Assembly (NCBI RefSeq): GCF_019097595.1
Contig: NC_080734.1
Coordinates: forward strand, 9,989,392-10,053,391
Length of the DNA stretch: 64,000 nt
Source of the DNA: Hemibagrus wyckioides
Taxonomy: Eukaryota; Chordata; Actinopteri; Siluriformes; Bagridae
Direction of reading: 5' to 3'
In this document: piece by piece, positions 60,587-64,000 of the stretch
Position numbering within the stretch: the first letter of the stretch is position 1
How the letters are laid out: the number at the start of each line of letters is the position of its first letter
Made by a program: the position numbers and the translations under genes
The notes under the pieces: model-generated
What the model saw: the letters and a program-made list of their open reading frames with translations, nothing else
What the model was told of the DNA's origin: nothing
Database searches by the model: none

Positions 60587-61222
60587 TCAATATGACGTCG
60601 GTCCACCCTTTGCAGCTATAACAGCTTCAACTCTTCTGGGAAGGCTGTCCACAAGGTTTAGGAGTGTGTTTATGGGAATTTTTGACCATTCTTCCAGAAG
60701 CGCATTTGTGAGGTCACACACTGATGTTGGACGAGAAGGCCTGGCTCTCAGTCTCCACTCTAATTCATCCCAAAGGTGTTCTATCGGGTTGAGGTCAGGA
60801 CTCTGTGCAGGCCAGTCAAGTTCATCCACACCAGACTCTGTCATCCATGTCTTTATGGACCTTGCTTTGTGCCCTGGTGCACAGTCATGTTGGAAGAGGA
60901 AGGGGCCAGCTCCAAACTGTTCCCACAAAGTTGGGAGCATGGAATTGTCCAAAATGTCTTGGTATGCTGAAGCATTCAGAGTTCCTTTCACTGGAACTAA
61001 GGGGCCAAGCCCAGCTCCTGAAAAACAACCCCACACCATAATCCCCCCTCCACCAAACTTTACACTTGGCACAATGCAGTCAGACAAGTACCGTTCTCCT
61101 GGCAACCACCAAACCCAGACTCGTCCATCAGATTGCCAGATGGAGAAGCGCGATTCGTCACTCCAGAGAACGCGTCTCCACTGCTCTAGAGTCCAGTGGC
61201 GCCATGCTTTACACCACTGCAT
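60587..61222 (-). pseudogene. Tc1 transposase, catalytic piece
   Basis: 211 codons encode the DDE domain: LWSDESRF with the first catalytic aspartate, [27 protein letters not shown] with the second aspartate, and [15 protein letters not shown] with the glutamate. There are 34 residues between the last two (DD34E). The C-terminus [11 protein letters not shown] is intact. The piece is in a different frame from the N-terminal piece, overlapping it by 14 bases at the deletion, so a single working protein is not made from this copy. All three catalytic residues are retained. Confidence 0.94.
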
Positions 61223-61586
61223 CTGACGCTTTGCATTGCACTTGGTGATGTATGGCTTGGATGCAACCTCTTCGCACTATGCGCCTCAGCATCCGCTGAC
61301 CCCGCTCCGTCAGTTTACGTGGCCTACCACTTCGTGGCTGAGTTGCTGTCGTTCCCAAACACTTCCACGTTCTTATAATACAGCTGACAGTTGACTGTGG
61401 AATATTTAGGAGCGAGGAAATTTCACGACTGGATTTGTTGCACAGGTGGCATCCTATCACAGTTCCACGCTGGAATTCACTGAGCTCCTGAGAGCAACCC
61501 ATTCTTTCACAAATGTTTGTAAAAACAGTCTGCATGCCTAGGTGCTTGATTTTATACACCTGTGGCCATGGAAGTGATTGGAACAC
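61209..61586 (-). pseudogene. Tc1 transposase, N-terminal piece
   Basis: Encodes the DNA-binding half: an N-terminal helix-turn-helix with ELSEFQRGTVIGCHLCNKSS and SLLNIPQSTVSCIIRTWK, then the GRPRKLTERGQRML AT-hook-like and second helix region. The reading frame then runs out at a deletion and ends shortly after [11 protein letters not shown]. This is about one third of a normal transposase of about 340 residues. Confidence 0.92.
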
Positions 61587-61633
61587 CTGATTCTGATTAT
61601 TTGGATGGGTGAGCGAATACTTTTGGCAATATA

Positions 61634-61636
<3 letters not shown>

Positions 61637-61713
<77 letters not shown>
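61637..61713. repeat. (TA)n microsatellite, right of Tc1
   Basis: About 38 TA units abut the right end of the Tc1 element, matching the left array in unit and length. Confidence 0.97.
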
Positions 61714-61717
<4 letters not shown>

Positions 61718-63784
61718 GGTCATATGTTATGAAAACCCAAGAATGACCAATGTGTCATGCTGCGGTTCAGGGGAAAGGAAGTTCTGGTCCTGAAAAATGG
61801 AGGTGCTGAATAGCTTGATTCCTCAAATCTAATTAAAATCAAAGGGATTTTTGCCCATCTGTAAAAATTCCATTCTTTTCTTCAATTCAATAACAAAAGA
61901 AGGTCAGTGACAGCAGATTTTGGTAGATGACAGCACACACAGAGGGCCAAAGACTTTTGTCACCTCATTGATCTTAGAGACAAGATGTGTCCATTGATCC
62001 TATCCAGTGCATCTGTGGGTCCTAACCTTCAAACAAACCAGCACATCACACACCATCATCATGCACAAAGCCCCTAACATCCATCAAGCTGGAGCTAAGA
62101 CTATTTTTCTGAAACATTTATGAGAAATATTTTGAACTAAAATCCTCATTACACGATTAAGTAGCAGCAAGCCACATAAAGCTCGTATTCATTACCAAGT
62201 AATTTCCACATAAATCCTCAGCAGAAATGTCCACATAATCAGGACAAAGCCATCTGACGTCGGCCACGAGCAAAAGAACCCTGATCAGTCTTTTGAATGG
62301 CTCTGCGTGCTCCAGTAGTCTGCTCGGTAAAGTTCAAGCAGGCAAAATAATTTTCGTCTTTCGTTTCTTCTCATTACTGTAGGAAATGTGAGGGTTTCGA
62401 TCCTAGGGAACGGATGAAGGAGGCTCTGGAGGAGGCTCTGGAAAGCAACAAAGGCTGCTTTAGTTTCACCCGTCGAATACATTTGCATAGCTTAGAAGTC
62501 CAGCATCTGAAGCAGCTCATGAAAAGATATCCAAGAAGCTGCATTGGGTTCAGAAGTAACTAATGAAAAAAGGGGAAAAGTGAATGAAGTGAATTTGCAG
62601 TGCTAATTGGAACAGGGAGATCCTGTAACCTTAAGTATAATGAAAAATGAAAGAAAGAAAGGGAGAGGTCCATCATCACTCACATTTTTGGCCATCACAA
62701 CGATGGATTTTGTTGTCAGCTTTTTGTTGCAGTGTTTTTATACACAGAAATCTGCAAGACTGCTTTATGCTTTGTTGGAAGTCTCTCTGCGAACAAACCT
62801 TTGAATGTCTGAGCACTACCAGCAACATTCATGGAACAGCAGGAGGTCCATCAAATAAGAAGGGTGCTGCTGTAAACAGCACGTAGAAATAGGTGAAGGC
62901 ATGTGTTTTGTTCTTGTCTGTTAAAACATAAAAGAATGTATGCTTCAGGAGATGATAATATATAATGCACCATCTCGGAGGTTCAAGATACAACAAAAAA
63001 TACAATGTTGTTTTGTTGTTGTTTTTTTAAACAGTCCCTCATACTGTGGAAGGCATTTTGCTGTGGTGGGGTTTTTTTCTCACAGGGAAAAGTGCATGAA
63101 AAGTGCAGATTGATCACACTTATCTTGTGATAAATCATTCCTAGCATAAATCTTATGCGACAGTCTACGCCATCACCAGGTTTCAAAACGTGTTGGACAG
63201 CGCTCTCCATTACCGTCATCGAAATTGAGGGAAAATCTTTTGGAACAGTGGTGTGCCAATGCTCCAGTGCAGTTCCAGAGACATACAGCAGAATCAATGC
63301 CAATATGCAGTAAAGATGTTCTGGCAGCTCACACTGTGTCATTTTAACAAGACGCTTGGATTTTGTTTTATTTTTATTCATTATGGTTTTATTAATTCGT
63401 CACCTGTCTTTTAAAGGTGGACCAACACACAAAAGACAAAACTCTATTCAATACAGTACAGCAGTGCCTAGATATGATAGAGCTTTCAATACAGCCTGGA
63501 TGTGTGTCTTAGGTTTCCATTTTCAATTTATAAAATCATTTACTATAATTAAAGCACAATACACTTAAAATTTTGTAATGACATTATAGTTTTGCCAGAT
63601 CCATTCTGACTCATTGCATAGCTCATATATTAACACAAAAAAGTTGTGCTTTGGAATGTAATCTAATTAAAATTGCCTAATTAAATAACTGCTCTCTGGC
63701 CAAGCTTGCACTGGAGTAGCACAGGTCTTTTTAATTTCCTCTTCTGCTCTTAGTATATGTTCTGTCAGCTATGTAGCACTAGAT

Positions 63785-63816
<32 letters not shown>

Positions 63817-64000
63817 GTGTTCCTTTCTTCATGTTTTCATCTTTGTTCTACCACAAAAAAGGGCTGATGTCAAAGTAGATGCATGGATGTGTTTGTGGTT
63901 TTCATGTTGTAACTTACCTGGACGTTAAAGTGCAACCAGATCATAGAAACAGCAGAAAATGGAATGACAGCCCCCGTCTCAAACAAAACTATACAATACA
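61714..64000. other. Unassigned intron to window end
   Basis: A (GT)n run lies at 63789-63816. The 132-codon minus-strand frame at 62983-63381 and shorter frames show no recognisable domain. No MDGA2 first exon was found here. Confidence 0.5.

Larger units (their letters stand above)
60505..61636 (-). mobile_element. Near-complete Tc1 element with internal deletion
   Basis: Inverted ends CACTATATTGCCAAAAGTAT continuing TCGCTCACC on the left, and their exact reverse complement on the right, enclose 1132 bases flanked by TA at 60503-60504 and 61637-61638. This is the best preserved transposon in the window. The transposase is encoded on the minus strand in two pieces. Confidence 0.95.
11503..64000 (-). 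other. MDGA2 intron upstream of the exon (open at right edge)
   Basis: Everything to the right of the exon is intron because the gene is on the minus strand and no exon ending in a signal-peptide sequence such as GQGVYA was recognised. The intron is therefore at least 52 kb, which fits the very large introns of this gene in vertebrates. A gene nested within it cannot be excluded, but none was recognised. Individual contents are listed separately. Confidence 0.75.

Noticed and set aside
60549..61226. Plus-strand frame of 225 codons
   Set aside because: It is the antisense of the Tc1 transposase catalytic region on the minus strand, which has the real DDE motifs.
62983..63381. 132-codon minus-strand frame as an MDGA2 first exon
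   Set aside because: It has no signal-peptide sequence leading into the known GQGVYA junction and no donor in the required phase was recognised.

Overview
The window looks like a piece of a teleost fish nuclear genome. It is AT-rich, has no bacterial-type gene packing, and is full of repeats typical of fish: Tc1/mariner elements with TA target sites, hAT miniature elements, tRNA-derived SINEs with Mermaid/DANA-like or GGCATTTGGCAGA-type bodies, and long di- and tetranucleotide arrays. The mix suggests an ostariophysan fish, perhaps a catfish. That is an inference from repeat style, not proof.

Only one protein-coding segment can be supported: a 140-bp exon on the minus strand at 11361-11500. 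It encodes the start of the first immunoglobulin domain of MDGA2, a MAM-domain GPI-anchored synaptic adhesion regulator, and has clean splice sites on both sides. Because the gene runs right to left, 11501-64000 is the intron upstream of this exon and 1-11358 is the intron downstream. No signal-peptide exon and no next Ig exon was recognised, so both introns run past the window edges.

Layout: 0-11 kb is intron with a young SINE, broken Tc1 relics, a pair of direct repeats and a palindromic miniature element inside a SINE. 11.3-11.5 kb is the exon. 12-23 kb holds SINE and LINE-like pieces, a probable solo LTR, a Tigger-like TIR element, a hAT miniature element and a degenerate minisatellite. 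23-33 kb is mostly repeat-poor with homeodomain-type AT motifs, apart from a Tc1 relic that splits a SINE. 33-48 kb carries more Tc1 remnants, SINE fragments and a mariner-type miniature element nested in a SINE. 48-64 kb holds two deletion derivatives of one Tc1 family that share an internal junction, several copies of another Tc1-derived family, and a near-complete but internally deleted Tc1 element sitting in a TA microsatellite.

The genes do not act together: there is one host exon, and the rest is intron modified by mobile DNA. Almost every other open frame is short and either a transposase remnant or a translation of simple repeats. I found no convincing undescribed gene system. The most interesting signals are the four SINEs split by younger DNA transposons, the shared-junction deletion derivatives, the mariner-type miniature element and the long repeat-poor stretches.
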